Assembly (NCBI RefSeq): GCF_009834125.1
Contig: NZ_CP047146.1
Coordinates: 8,030,501 to 8,094,500, forward strand
Length of the DNA stretch: 64,000 nt
Reading direction: 5' to 3'
Source: Streptomyces sp. GS7
GTDB taxonomy: Bacteria; Actinomycetota; Actinomycetes; Streptomycetales; Streptomycetaceae
In this document: one piece after another, positions 35,992 through 44,222 of the stretch
Layout of the letters: each line of letters starts with the position of its first letter
Numbering within the stretch: the first letter of the stretch is position 1
Program-made: the position numbers and the translations under genes
Notes under the pieces: model-generated
The model's database searches: none
Seen by the model: only the letters and a program-made list of their open reading frames with translations
What the model was told of the DNA's origin: nothing

Positions 35992-38900
35992 ATGGCCACG
36001 ACCAGACAGGGCGTGACGCGGCTGCATCACGTCTTCGAGTCCACCTGTGACCGCATGCCCTCGGCGACCGCGCTGGAGTGCGGGCGGCGCACCCTCACGT
36101 ACGCCGAACTCGACGCGCGCGCCAACCAGATCGCGCACCGGCTCCGCGGGCTCGGCATCGGCCCGGGGGCGCGGGTGGCGATCCTGGTGCCGCGGTCGGT
36201 GGACATGTACGCGTCGCTGCTGGGGGTGGGCAAGGCGGACGCGGCGTTCGTACCGATCGATCCGGCGGCGCCGCCGGACCGGGTCGCCTTCATCGCGGCG
36301 GACGCCGGCGCGGACGCGGTGCTGACGACCGCGCGGACGGCGGCGGGGCTGACCGGCCTCGGGCGGCGGACGCGAGTGGTCCGGCTCGACCGGGACGGCG
36401 GCGCGGGCGGGGACGCCCTGGCCTCCCTGCCGACGACCCGGCCGGACCCGGCCGCGCCCGTGGAGCCTGCGGCACCGCCCGACCCGGCGATCCGGACCGC
36501 CCCCGGCGACCCGCTCGCCTACGTCATGTACACCTCGGGATCCAGCGGGCGCCCCAAGGGCGTGGCGATCGCCCACTCCAGCATCTGCAACTTCCTCGGC
36601 ATCGTCCCGGACGTCTACGACGTGCGCCCGGACGACCGGGTCTACCAGGGCATGACCATCTCCTTCGACTTCTCCATCGAGGAGATCTGGCCGACCTGGG
36701 CGGTGGGCGCCGCGCTCGTCGCGGGGCCCGGCGGCACCGACTCCGAATCCGAATCCGGGTCCGGGTCCGGCTCCGGGCGCTTCGGCGCCGAACTCGCCGA
36801 CACCCTGGAGGAGCGCGCGGTCACCGTGCTGTACTGCGTGCCGACGCTGCTGGCGACCATCCCCCGGGAACTGCCGCGGATCCGCAGCATCATGGTCGGC
36901 GGCGAAGCCTGCCCGGCGCAGCTCGTCGAGCGGTGGAGCCGGCCGGGGCGCCGCATCCTCAACACGTACGGGCCCACCGAGACCACCGTCACCGCGACCG
37001 TGGCGGAACTGCGGCCGGGCCGGCCGGTCACCATCGGCAGGGCGCTGCCCACGTACACGGTGGTGCTGCTCGACGAGCAGCACCGGGCGGTGCCCGACGG
37101 GGCGGTCGGGGAGATCTGCGTCGGCGGCCCCGGTGTCGCCGCAGGCTACGTAGGACGGCCCGAGCTGACCGCGGACCGCTTCATCGAGCATCCGCTGGCC
37201 CCCGAGGGCAGCCGGCTCTACCGCACCGGTGACCTCGGCCGGATCACCCCGGACGGCGAGATCGCGTACCTGGGGCGAGCCGACGACGAGGTGAAGGTCC
37301 GCGGCTACCGCATCGATCTCGGCGAGATCGACAACGTGCTGCTGGAGGACCCCGGCGTGGCCGAGGCCGCCACCGCCCTGGTCGCGATGCCCCACCACAA
37401 CGGCAACGGGAACGGCAACGGCAACGGCAACGGGAACGGGGACCACCGGGAGCTGTCCGCGTACGTCGTCCGCACGGCGGGCGGCGGTGACCACGACCGC
37501 GACGGGGACGCCCTCGTCGCCCGGCTCCACCAGCGCCTGAGGCACCGGCTGCCCGCCTATATGGTCCCGCCCTTTCTGGACATCCTCCCCCAGCTGCCCG
37601 CCATGCCGAGCGGCAAGGTGGACCGCAAGCGGCTGCCCGCGCCGACCGGCCGCCGGCTGACCGGCGGCGGCCGGATCGTCGCTCCCGAAGGGGAATGGGA
37701 GACCCGGGTACGGGACATCTGGGCCGAGGTCTTCGGGGTCCCGGCGGAGACCCTGTCGGCCGAGGCGGACTTCTTCGCCGAACTCGGCGGGCACTCGCTG
37801 CTCGCCGCCCAGGTCGTCTCGCTGCTGCGCAGCCGCGGCATCGGGACCGGCACCGGCCCCGCGCTGCGCGACCTGTACGCGAACCCGACCGTACGGCGCC
37901 TCGCGGAGCGCCTGGCCACCGCGGCCAGCATCACCGGTCCACCGAACGTCAACAGCCTGGAGAGCAACGGCAGTTCCGGCGGCACGGGCGGCATCGGAGG
38001 CACGGGCAGCGTCGGCGGCATCGGCGGCACGGCCAACGGGCACCCGCTGCACGTGGCCCCGCCGGCCCGGCCGCGCCCGCTCCGCCACGGCAGCGGCCGC
38101 ATAGCCGCCGCCGGACTGGCCCAGGCCGCCGCCCTCTACGTGCTCTTCTTCCTCTTCACCCTCCCCGTCGCCTTCACCTTCGCCTGGCGGGGCGGCGCGT
38201 TCACCTTCCGGTCGCCGGTGCCGGTCGCGCCCGTGGTCGCCGCCCTGATCAGCTACATCGGCGTCCGCTGGCTCGTACCGGTGGCCCTCGCCCGCCCCCT
38301 CGCCGCCGGGATCCGCCCCGGCCGCTACCCCCTCTGGGGCACCACCTACCTCCGCCTCTGGGCGCTCGGCCTGCTGCTGAGCGTCAGCCCCCTGCGCGAG
38401 CTGAGCGGCTCCCCCTTCATGGGCGGCTATCTGCGGCTGCTCGGCGCCCGCATCGGACCGCGGACGACCATCGCCACCAACACCGTCCCGCTGCCGGCCC
38501 TGCTCCGCGTGGGCGCGGACGCCTCGATCGGCTACGGCGCCGCGCTACGCGCCTGGCGGGTGGCGGACGGCTGGGTGACCGTCGCCCCGGTGGAGATCGG
38601 CCCGCGGGCGTACGTAGGAGCGCATGCGGTCCTCGAACCGGGCGCCCGTATGGAGGCGGGATCCGGGCTGGGCGAGCAGTCGGTGATCGGCCAGGGCGAG
38701 GTGGTGCCGGCCGGAACGCGCTGGGCCGGATCACCGGCGTCGCCGGTGGCGACCCTGGCACCCCATGTGGAGGAGATGCTGCGCGCCGGCGACCGGCGAC
38801 CGGCGGAGCCCTGGCGACCGCGCCACCTCGCCGCCGCCCTCCTCGGGCTCGGCTTCCTCGAAGTCCTCACCCTCGCCGTGCTGGTGCCGAGCAGCGCCCT

Positions 38901-40266
38901 GGGCTGGTTCACCTGGCTCGCCTGGGGCAGCCTGCCCGCCGCGGTGGTCGTCTTCTTCCTCGGCGGACCGCTGTACGTGCTCACCGTCTGCGCCGCGGTC
39001 GCCCTCGCCAAACGCCTGGTCCTGCCCCGGTCGCCGGTCGGCAGCCACCCCGTCCGCAGCGCCCTGGGCGTCCGCAAATGGCTGGCCGACAAGCTGCTGG
39101 AATTCAGCCTGATCGCCACCAACTCCCTTTACGCGACGCTCTACACGGCCCCCTGGCTGCGGCTGCTCGGCGCGCGGATCGGCCGCGGCGCCGAGGTCTC
39201 CACGGCCGCGCATCTCGACCCGGATCTGCTGACCCTCGGCGAGGGCAGTTTCGTCGCCGACATGGCGGGCGTCGGGACGGCCGCCTTCGCGGGCGGGCAC
39301 TTCGCCAGCCGGCCGACCGAGGTGGGACGGCGCGCGTTCGTCGGCAACGCGGCCTGCCTGCCGGCCGGGACGCGGACCGAGCCCGGCTCCCTGATCGGCG
39401 TCGGCACCGTCCCGCCCCAGGACGACGTGCCGGCCGGCACCTCCTGGCTCGGCTCCCCCGCGATCCTCCTGCCGCACCGCCAGAGCAGCGGCGACTTCCC
39501 CGAGGAACTGACCTTCCGCCCGACCCGCAAGACGGTCCGCCGTCGGCTGGCCATCGAGTACTTCCGCGCCACGATGCCCACGTCCCTCCTGGGCATCGCC
39601 GCCTTCTTCTACCTCCTGGCCCTCTCCGGCACCGCCCACCGTCCGAGCCCGGCCCTGACGGTGCTCCTCGCCCCGGTCTTCCTCATGGGCGCCGGCCTGA
39701 CGGTCATCACCTGCTGCGCGGCGGTCAAGTGGCTCGTCGTCGGCACCTACCGGCCGCGCGTCGAACCCCTCTGGAGCCTGTTCGTCCGCCGCACCGAATT
39801 CGTCACCGGGCTCTACGAGGCGGCCGCCGTCCCGGCCGGCGCCGCCGCGCTCGCCGGAACCCCGTTCCTGCCGTACGTGCTGCGCCTGTTCGGGGCCCGG
39901 ATCGGCCGGCGCACCTGGATAGGCACCACCTTCCTCACCGAGTTCGACCTGGTCGACATCGGCGACGACGCGGCGATCGGCGCGGGCGTAAGCTTGCAGA
40001 CGCATCTGTTCGAAGACCGGGTCATGAAGATGTCGAAGGTCACCGTGCGGGCCGGCGCCAGCGTCGGCACCCGGGCGATCGTGCTGTACGACGGCGTGGT
40101 CGGCGAGGGCGTCCTGCTCGACGCGCTCTCGCTGGTGATGAAGGGCGAGTACCTCACCCCCGGCACGGCATGGCGCGGCATCCCGGCCCAGGGCCTGGCC
40201 CTCCGGCCGGCCGACCTCCCGCCCCCACCCCAGCTGACACCCCGCCCCGACAGCCACTCACGGTGA
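35992..40266 (+). CDS. Pls/PosA-type NRPS-like membrane synthetase
   Basis: A 1424-residue protein. An adenylation domain (residues 1-560) has A3 YVMYTSGSSGRPKG near 177, A5 NTYGPTETT near 324, A7 YRTGDLGR near 410 and the A10 Lys near 542. A carrier protein follows, with the phosphopantetheine Ser near 602 in LGGHSLLAAQ. From about 700 on there are several membrane helices and three left-handed beta-helix (LbH) repeat domains. This layout matches epsilon-poly-lysine synthetase (Pls) and PosA, which join amino acids without a condensation domain. By hand alignment the specificity pocket has Asp226 and Glu230, which could suit a basic amino acid. The start is ATG at 35992, with a weak ribosome-binding site. 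Confidence 0.85.
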   Translation: MATTRQGVTRLHHVFESTCDRMPSATALECGRRTLTYAELDARANQIAHRLRGLGIGPGARVAILVPRSVDMYASLLGVGKADAAFVPIDPAAPPDRVAFIAADAGADAVLTTARTAAGLTGLGRRTRVVRLDRDGGAGGDALASLPTTRPDPAAPVEPAAPPDPAIRTAPGDPLAYVMYTSGSSGRPKGVAIAHSSICNFLGIVPDVYDVRPDDRVYQGMTISFDFSIEEIWPTWAVGAALVAGPGGTDSESESGSGSGSGRFGAELADTLEERAVTVLYCVPTLLATIPRELPRIRSIMVGGEACPAQLVERWSRPGRRILNTYGPTETTVTATVAELRPGRPVTIGRALPTYTVVLLDEQHRAVPDGAVGEICVGGPGVAAGYVGRPELTADRFIEHPLAPEGSRLYRTGDLGRITPDGEIAYLGRADDEVKVRGYRIDLGEIDNVLLEDPGVAEAATALVAMPHHNGNGNGNGNGNGNGDHRELSAYVVRTAGGGDHDRDGDALVARLHQRLRHRLPAYMVPPFLDILPQLPAMPSGKVDRKRLPAPTGRRLTGGGRIVAPEGEWETRVRDIWAEVFGVPAETLSAEADFFAELGGHSLLAAQVVSLLRSRGIGTGTGPALRDLYANPTVRRLAERLATAASITGPPNVNSLESNGSSGGTGGIGGTGSVGGIGGTANGHPLHVAPPARPRPLRHGSGRIAAAGLAQAAALYVLFFLFTLPVAFTFAWRGGAFTFRSPVPVAPVVAALISYIGVRWLVPVALARPLAAGIRPGRYPLWGTTYLRLWALGLLLSVSPLRELSGSPFMGGYLRLLGARIGPRTTIATNTVPLPALLRVGADASIGYGAALRAWRVADGWVTVAPVEIGPRAYVGAHAVLEPGARMEAGSGLGEQSVIGQGEVVPAGTRWAGSPASPVATLAPHVEEMLRAGDRRPAEPWRPRHLAAALLGLGFLEVLTLAVLVPSSALGWFTWLAWGSLPAAVVVFFLGGPLYVLTVCAAVALAKRLVLPRSPVGSHPVRSALGVRKWLADKLLEFSLIATNSLYATLYTAPWLRLLGARIGRGAEVSTAAHLDPDLLTLGEGSFVADMAGVGTAAFAGGHFASRPTEVGRRAFVGNAACLPAGTRTEPGSLIGVGTVPPQDDVPAGTSWLGSPAILLPHRQSSGDFPEELTFRPTRKTVRRRLAIEYFRATMPTSLLGIAAFFYLLALSGTAHRPSPALTVLLAPVFLMGAGLTVITCCAAVKWLVVGTYRPRVEPLWSLFVRRTEFVTGLYEAAAVPAGAAALAGTPFLPYVLRLFGARIGRRTWIGTTFLTEFDLVDIGDDAAIGAGVSLQTHLFEDRVMKMSKVTVRAGASVGTRAIVLYDGVVGEGVLLDALSLVMKGEYLTPGTAWRGIPAQGLALRPADLPPPPQLTPRPDSHSR

Positions 40267-40274
40267 GAGAACCC

Positions 40275-41021
40275 ATGCCACCACCCACCGGCCTCCTCGA
40301 CTCCGTCCGCCGCGCCTTCGGCGCCCGGGAAGAGCCCGGCAGCGCGCCGCTCCCCGAGCCCGGCGGACGCCGCCTGGCCCTCGTCTACCGGGGCCCGGCC
40401 ACCCAACCCGGCTGCCCCGAAGCGGTGGCCGCCCTGCTCGCCTCCGGCCCCTGGGACCTCGACGTCCGCTATACCGGCCCCCACGAGGACCTCCCGCTCT
40501 CCGCCGAAACGCTGGCCCACGCCTATGTCTACGCCCAGCCCGGCGGCGGCTCCCTGGCCCCCGCCTACCGCCGCCTCAAGCGGCAGGCCGACGTGATCCG
40601 CGACTACGTCCACGGCGGCGGGCGCTACCTGGGCTTCTGCCTGGGCGGCTACCTGGCCGGCTCCGACCCCGGCTTCGACCTGCTCCCCGGCGACACCGAC
40701 CAGTACATCACCACACCGGGCGCCACCGTCGACCACGAGCGCGACACCCTCGTCGAAACCCGCTGGCGCGGCCAACCCCGCACCCTCTACTTCCAGGACG
40801 GCCCGCACTTCATCCTCGACGAGGGCGCCGACGCCACCGTCCTCGCCACCTACCCGAACGGCTCCGTGGCCGCCGCCGTCACCCGCTACGGCAACGGCCG
40901 CGTCGGCGTCGTCGGCCCCCACCCCGAAGCCACCGACGACTGGTACCTCGACGAGGGCCTCCCCGTCGTCGAGGCCCGCGACCTGGGCCTCGACCTGGCG
41001 ACGGCGGTGCTGGAGGACTGA
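40275..41021 (+). CDS. BPL_N-domain (amidotransferase-like) protein
   Basis: A 248-residue protein. The central motif YLGFCLGGYLAGSD resembles the nucleophile elbow of class I glutamine amidotransferases and the BPL_N family, with Cys as the candidate nucleophile. VVGPHPEATDDWY supplies a His/Glu pair. It starts 8 bases after the NRPS-like stop with a GGTGAGAGA site, so both are co-expressed. It could hydrolyse, release or modify the synthetase product, or be a structural partner. Function is unknown. Confidence 0.75.
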   Translation: MPPPTGLLDSVRRAFGAREEPGSAPLPEPGGRRLALVYRGPATQPGCPEAVAALLASGPWDLDVRYTGPHEDLPLSAETLAHAYVYAQPGGGSLAPAYRRLKRQADVIRDYVHGGGRYLGFCLGGYLAGSDPGFDLLPGDTDQYITTPGATVDHERDTLVETRWRGQPRTLYFQDGPHFILDEGADATVLATYPNGSVAAAVTRYGNGRVGVVGPHPEATDDWYLDEGLPVVEARDLGLDLATAVLED

Positions 41022-41141
41022 GGTCCAGGCGGTTTATGCCAGAACGCGCATAGTCGCGAGAACGCATGGACGGTCCGCCCACCACTCCGTACGGTCGTGG
41101 TCGAAAGGCCCAACCGGGGCTGTTCACAAGGGGGTTTCCTT

Positions 41142-41351
41142 ATGCCGCGCGAGGAACTGATCCGACTTACCGGGAACGGCAGCGGCGGCCCGTGCGGAGA
41201 GGACGACTGCCCCAACGTCTACCGGACCGCATCGGGCTCCATCGTCGTTCAGGGCGACGTGTCCGACGCCTTCACGCCACCAGCCGGAGAAGGGATCGTG
41301 GAGATCCCCGAAAGCGTACTGAGGGAGGCTGTGCGTGCTCTTGGACGGTGA
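41142..41351 (+). CDS. Small hypothetical protein of the XRE/DUF6879 cassette
   Basis: A 69-residue protein with CGEDDCPNVYRTASGSIVVQ and a C-terminal IPESVLREAVRAL. Similar small proteins stand upstream of DUF6879 genes in Streptomyces (from memory). It starts with ATG at 41142 after AAGGGGG. Its 3' end overlaps the next gene by 17 nt, and the next gene's GAGGGAGG site lies inside it. No function is assigned. Confidence 0.75.
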   Translation: MPREELIRLTGNGSGGPCGEDDCPNVYRTASGSIVVQGDVSDAFTPPAGEGIVEIPESVLREAVRALGR

Positions 41352-41856
41352 GGAGTGGCGGGACATGTTCCGGTCGAACCGGACCGAGGCGTGGCGCCTG
41401 GAGACCCTGCCGCAGTACCTCGTGCCGCAGGAATCCGGTGAACTCGCCGCCTTCCGGGCCGGCGAACGGATCGACCCGCACACCTACACGTCGGCATACG
41501 TGAAGGCACTGAAGGAACACCACGCAGCGGGAAAGCGCAAAGGCCGGGTCCGCATTGTCACCCGGCCGCTGTCCGAGTACCTGGAGTTCGAGTTCTCCCG
41601 GTACTACCGGCCACATGTGCTGGCCGGCGAGGACATTCGTATCCTCGACGTGACCAACCGTGCCAACCCTCTTGAGGGCGTCCAGGACTTCTGGATGTTC
41701 GACCGGTCCTCGGTCGTGCTCATGAACTATGAACCGGACGGCTGCCAGATCAGCCGCGAACTGTTCGAGGGTGACCCGGCACCGTTTCTCGCATACCAAC
41801 GCATCGCGGTGGCCGAGTCCGTGCCGTTCGAGGAGTATGTGAGCTCACCGGGGTGA
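41335..41856 (+). CDS. DUF6879 family protein
   Basis: A 173-residue soluble protein with the family features EWRDMFRSNRTEAWRLETLP and FSRYYRPHVLAGEDIRIL, then FWMFDRSSVVLMNYEPDG. The GTG at 41335 has a GAGGGAGG site 7 nt upstream. It overlaps the XRE gene downstream by 4 nt (GTGA). Members are typically encoded next to XRE/DUF397-type genes and may be their regulatory target or partner; the biochemical role is unknown. Confidence 0.85.
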   Translation: MLLDGEEWRDMFRSNRTEAWRLETLPQYLVPQESGELAAFRAGERIDPHTYTSAYVKALKEHHAAGKRKGRVRIVTRPLSEYLEFEFSRYYRPHVLAGEDIRILDVTNRANPLEGVQDFWMFDRSSVVLMNYEPDGCQISRELFEGDPAPFLAYQRIAVAESVPFEEYVSSPG

Positions 41857-42686
41857 CATTCGAACCGGAACAGTTGGGCTCCTCGGTCGGAGAACTGGCG
41901 GCCACGCTGAAGGCGTTGCGCAAGGGGGCCGGTCTCTCCGGAGACCGGCTCGCCAAACGATGCAACATGTCGCAGTCCAAGGTGAGCCGCATCGAGAACG
42001 CCCGGGTGCGCCCGTCCCTCGTGGACGTGGAGCAGATCCTGAGCGCCGTGGACGCACCCGCCGACGTGATCGAGCGCGTCTCGGCGCTGACGCGCCTGGC
42101 CAACACCGAGTGGCGGAACCTGCGAAGCCTGCGCCGTAAGGGGCTGGGCACCCGGCAGGCAGAGCTGAGAGCGCTGGAAGCGTCCTCCCACCACATGCGG
42201 TACTTCCTGCTGTCTGCCGTCACTGGCCTACTGGCCACCCCCGAATACATCCGCGCGAGCCTCGCGCACTCGCCCGCGGACACGAGCAAGGCCGTGGCCG
42301 GGAAGCTGCAGAGGCAGGAGATCCTGCACGATCGGACAAAGCGGTTCACGTTCATCCTGACCGAGCAGGCGGTCAGGTTTCCGCTCATCGAGCCGCATGC
42401 GCTGGCGATGCAGATGGACCGGCTGGCCTCTCTGACTCATCTGCCGAACGTCAGGCTCGGTGTGATCCCGCTGGATTCACCGGTGCCCGGCATACCGCTG
42501 AACACCTTCACCCTCTACGACGACCGGCTGGCGACAGCCGAACTGTCCACCGGATCGATGGTGTTCCGGGACTCCCGGGACGTGGGAGCGTTCCTGAACG
42601 AGTTCGCGGGCTACGAACGCTGTGCGTTGTTCGGGGAGCGTGCCAGAGAAATTCTCGCAGAGTGGTCGGCACACTGCCGCCGGTGA
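41853..42686 (+). CDS. XRE-family regulator with DUF5753 domain
   Basis: A 277-residue protein. The N-terminal helix-turn-helix is LKALRKGAGLSGDRLAKRCN followed by MSQSKVSRIENARVRP. The C-terminal DUF5753 domain has EWRNLRSLRRKG, the YIRASLAHSP segment and TFTLYDDRLATAELST. Such regulators commonly pair with small DUF397 proteins in Streptomyces; here the partner is DUF6879. The GTG at 41853 overlaps the previous stop. The regulator probably controls its own cassette. Confidence 0.9.
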   Translation: MTFEPEQLGSSVGELAATLKALRKGAGLSGDRLAKRCNMSQSKVSRIENARVRPSLVDVEQILSAVDAPADVIERVSALTRLANTEWRNLRSLRRKGLGTRQAELRALEASSHHMRYFLLSAVTGLLATPEYIRASLAHSPADTSKAVAGKLQRQEILHDRTKRFTFILTEQAVRFPLIEPHALAMQMDRLASLTHLPNVRLGVIPLDSPVPGIPLNTFTLYDDRLATAELSTGSMVFRDSRDVGAFLNEFAGYERCALFGERAREILAEWSAHCRR

Positions 42687-42778
42687 TCTTTGGTCCAGGA
42701 CGTGCATATACAAGGGTCCGTACCGACCCCCGGGACATCATGGGCATCCGAGATTTTCAGCCGGGAGGTGGCGGAGCC

Positions 42779-42988
42779 ATGACCGACCCAGTCAGGTACA
42801 CCCAGGACCCTGTAGAACTTCCCCTGGATTACTGGTTATTGGAGGGCGACCCCGCCCCCGGCTGCGAAGTGTGCGACGCGCTGTCCCGCCAGCGAAAAGA
42901 GGCGCGGAATCGGAATGACTGGCGGGCCGCCTGCGCCACCGCTCGGGAGATCAGGAATCACGAAGGTGCGCACGGCGGGGCGGCGTGA
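42779..42988 (+). CDS. Small cassette protein with a TTA codon
   Basis: A 69-residue protein. The Cys pair GCEVCDALSRQRKEARNRND resembles conserved small Streptomyces proteins encoded near XRE/DUF5753 genes. The ATG at 42779 has GGCGGAG upstream; ATG at 42740 is an alternative start. The leucine codon at 42836-42838 is TTA, which in Streptomyces needs the developmentally regulated bldA tRNA. The next gene overlaps its stop by 4 nt. Confidence 0.7.
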   Translation: MTDPVRYTQDPVELPLDYWLLEGDPAPGCEVCDALSRQRKEARNRNDWRAACATAREIRNHEGAHGGAA

Positions 42989-43158
42989 CAACCATCGAGC
43001 GCACGGCACCGGACGCCGACGGCACCGAGGTCCGGCAAGCGCCGTCTGACGACCCGCGGTACTCGCATTCCGGCGTGGTGGCCATTCCCCCAGGGGCAGA
43101 CGTTCCACCGTGCCCCTTCCCCTGCGCAATCTGCCGAGCCAAGGGACGTCAGCGATAG
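42985..43158 (+). CDS. Small Cys-rich protein ending the cassette
   Basis: A 57-residue frame starting GTG at 42985 and ending TAG at 43158, translationally coupled to the preceding gene by a 4-nt overlap. It ends with CPFPCAICRAKG, giving three closely spaced Cys. The coupling and the codon choice support it as a gene. No homologue is recognised. A strong terminator for the opposing operon follows at 43176. Confidence 0.55.
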   Translation: MTTIERTAPDADGTEVRQAPSDDPRYSHSGVVAIPPGADVPPCPFPCAICRAKGRQR

Positions 43159-43175
43159 GGACGGGAGAAAGGAAA

Positions 43176-43212
43176 TCCCGGGCGGGTCCGTCGGCGACGG
43201 GCCCGCCCGGGA
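43176..43212 (-). terminator. Terminator of the choline/betaine operon
   Basis: TCCCGGGCGGGTCCGTC at 43176-43192 pairs with GACGGGCCCGCCCGGGA at 43196-43212 (one mismatch). On the minus strand the stem is followed by a TTTCCTTT run, an unusually U-rich tail for this genome. It starts 19 bases after the substrate-binding gene's stop. Confidence 0.8.
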
Positions 43213-43230
43213 AAAGGCAGCGGCGTGCGG

Positions 43231-44220
43231 CTACTTCTTCGGCAGCCACCGCTTCCACACGTCCGGGTGTTCCTGCACCCAGCGCTTGGCCGCCTCGTCG
43301 GCGGAGAGGCCGTTCGAGGCGATCATTTCGGAGACCTCGTTCTGGTTCTTCTTGTCCCAGCTGAAGTTCTTCAGGAACGCCACCGCGGAACTGCCGCTCT
43401 TGGCGAAATCGGTGTTGAAGTACTTCTGCAGGGGCGTGGTCGGATACGCGCAGTCGATGGACTGCGGGTCCTTGGTGCCCTTCGCCGCGCAGGCGTCGGT
43501 GTACGGGGGGAGTTTGACCTCCACCATCGGCACCTGGTTGAAGAGCCACTGGGGCTCGTACCAGTACGTCAGGAAGGGCTTCTTCTGCTTGGCGAACTGC
43601 TGGATCTGGGTGATCTGCGCGGCTTCCGAACCGGCGAAGACCACCTGGTAGTTGAGGCCCAGGTTCTTCACCAGCGCCTTGTCGTTGGTGACATAGGAGG
43701 GCGAGCCGTCCATCAGCTGGCCCTTGCTGCCGCTCTCCGACGTGCGGAGCTGGTCGGCGTACTTGTTGAGGTTCTTCCAGTTGAGAACGTCGGGGTGGGC
43801 GTCGGCCCAGTACTTGGGGACCCACCAGCCGATGTGGCCGGTGACGCCGTTGCCGCCGCCCGCCGTGATCGTCTTCTTGTCCTGGACGTAGCGCTTCTCC
43901 TGGTCGGGGTGGCCCCAGTCCTCCAGGATCGCGTCGACCCGGCCCTGGCTGAGCGCGTCCCAGGCGGGGATCTCGTCCACCTGAACGGTGTCGACGTGAT
44001 AGCCCAGTTGGTGTTCCAGGAGGTATTTCGCGACCGCGACGTTGGCCTGGGCGCCGACCCAGGTCTGCACGGAGAGCGTGACGGACTTGGACCCCTTGGC
44101 CGCCGCGAACGGCGACGCCTGCTTGGTCATGTCGGCCTTGCCGCAGGCGGAGAGGGTCAGGAGCAGGGCTCCGGCCGTCGCCACCGAGGTGGTCACGAGC
44201 TTGATGCGTGTGCGGGTCAT
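43231..44220 (-). CDS. Glycine betaine/choline ABC transporter substrate-binding lipoprotein
   Basis: A 329-residue exported protein. It begins with a signal and lipobox (LLLTLSACGK). The mature part matches OpuAC/ProX-like receptors: VTLSVQTWVGAQANVAVAKY, ILEDWGHPDQEKRYVQDK, and GGNGVTGHIGWWVP. It should deliver a quaternary amine to the membrane permease. The ATG at 44220 comes 2 nt after the permease stop, so it is last in the operon. Confidence 0.9.
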   Translation of the reverse strand: MTRTRIKLVTTSVATAGALLLTLSACGKADMTKQASPFAAAKGSKSVTLSVQTWVGAQANVAVAKYLLEHQLGYHVDTVQVDEIPAWDALSQGRVDAILEDWGHPDQEKRYVQDKKTITAGGGNGVTGHIGWWVPKYWADAHPDVLNWKNLNKYADQLRTSESGSKGQLMDGSPSYVTNDKALVKNLGLNYQVVFAGSEAAQITQIQQFAKQKKPFLTYWYEPQWLFNQVPMVEVKLPPYTDACAAKGTKDPQSIDCAYPTTPLQKYFNTDFAKSGSSAVAFLKNFSWDKKNQNEVSEMIASNGLSADEAAKRWVQEHPDVWKRWLPKK

Positions 44221-44222
44221 GG

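Noticed and set aside
34483..38088. Long minus-strand frame of about 1200 codons across the peptidase and synthetase genes
   Set aside because: It spans two well-supported genes on both strands and shows only Arg/Ala/Gly-rich composition.
42740..42778. Upstream start for the TTA-codon gene
   Set aside because: The extension has low similarity to related small proteins, and the ribosome-binding site favours 42779; the TTA codon remains either way.
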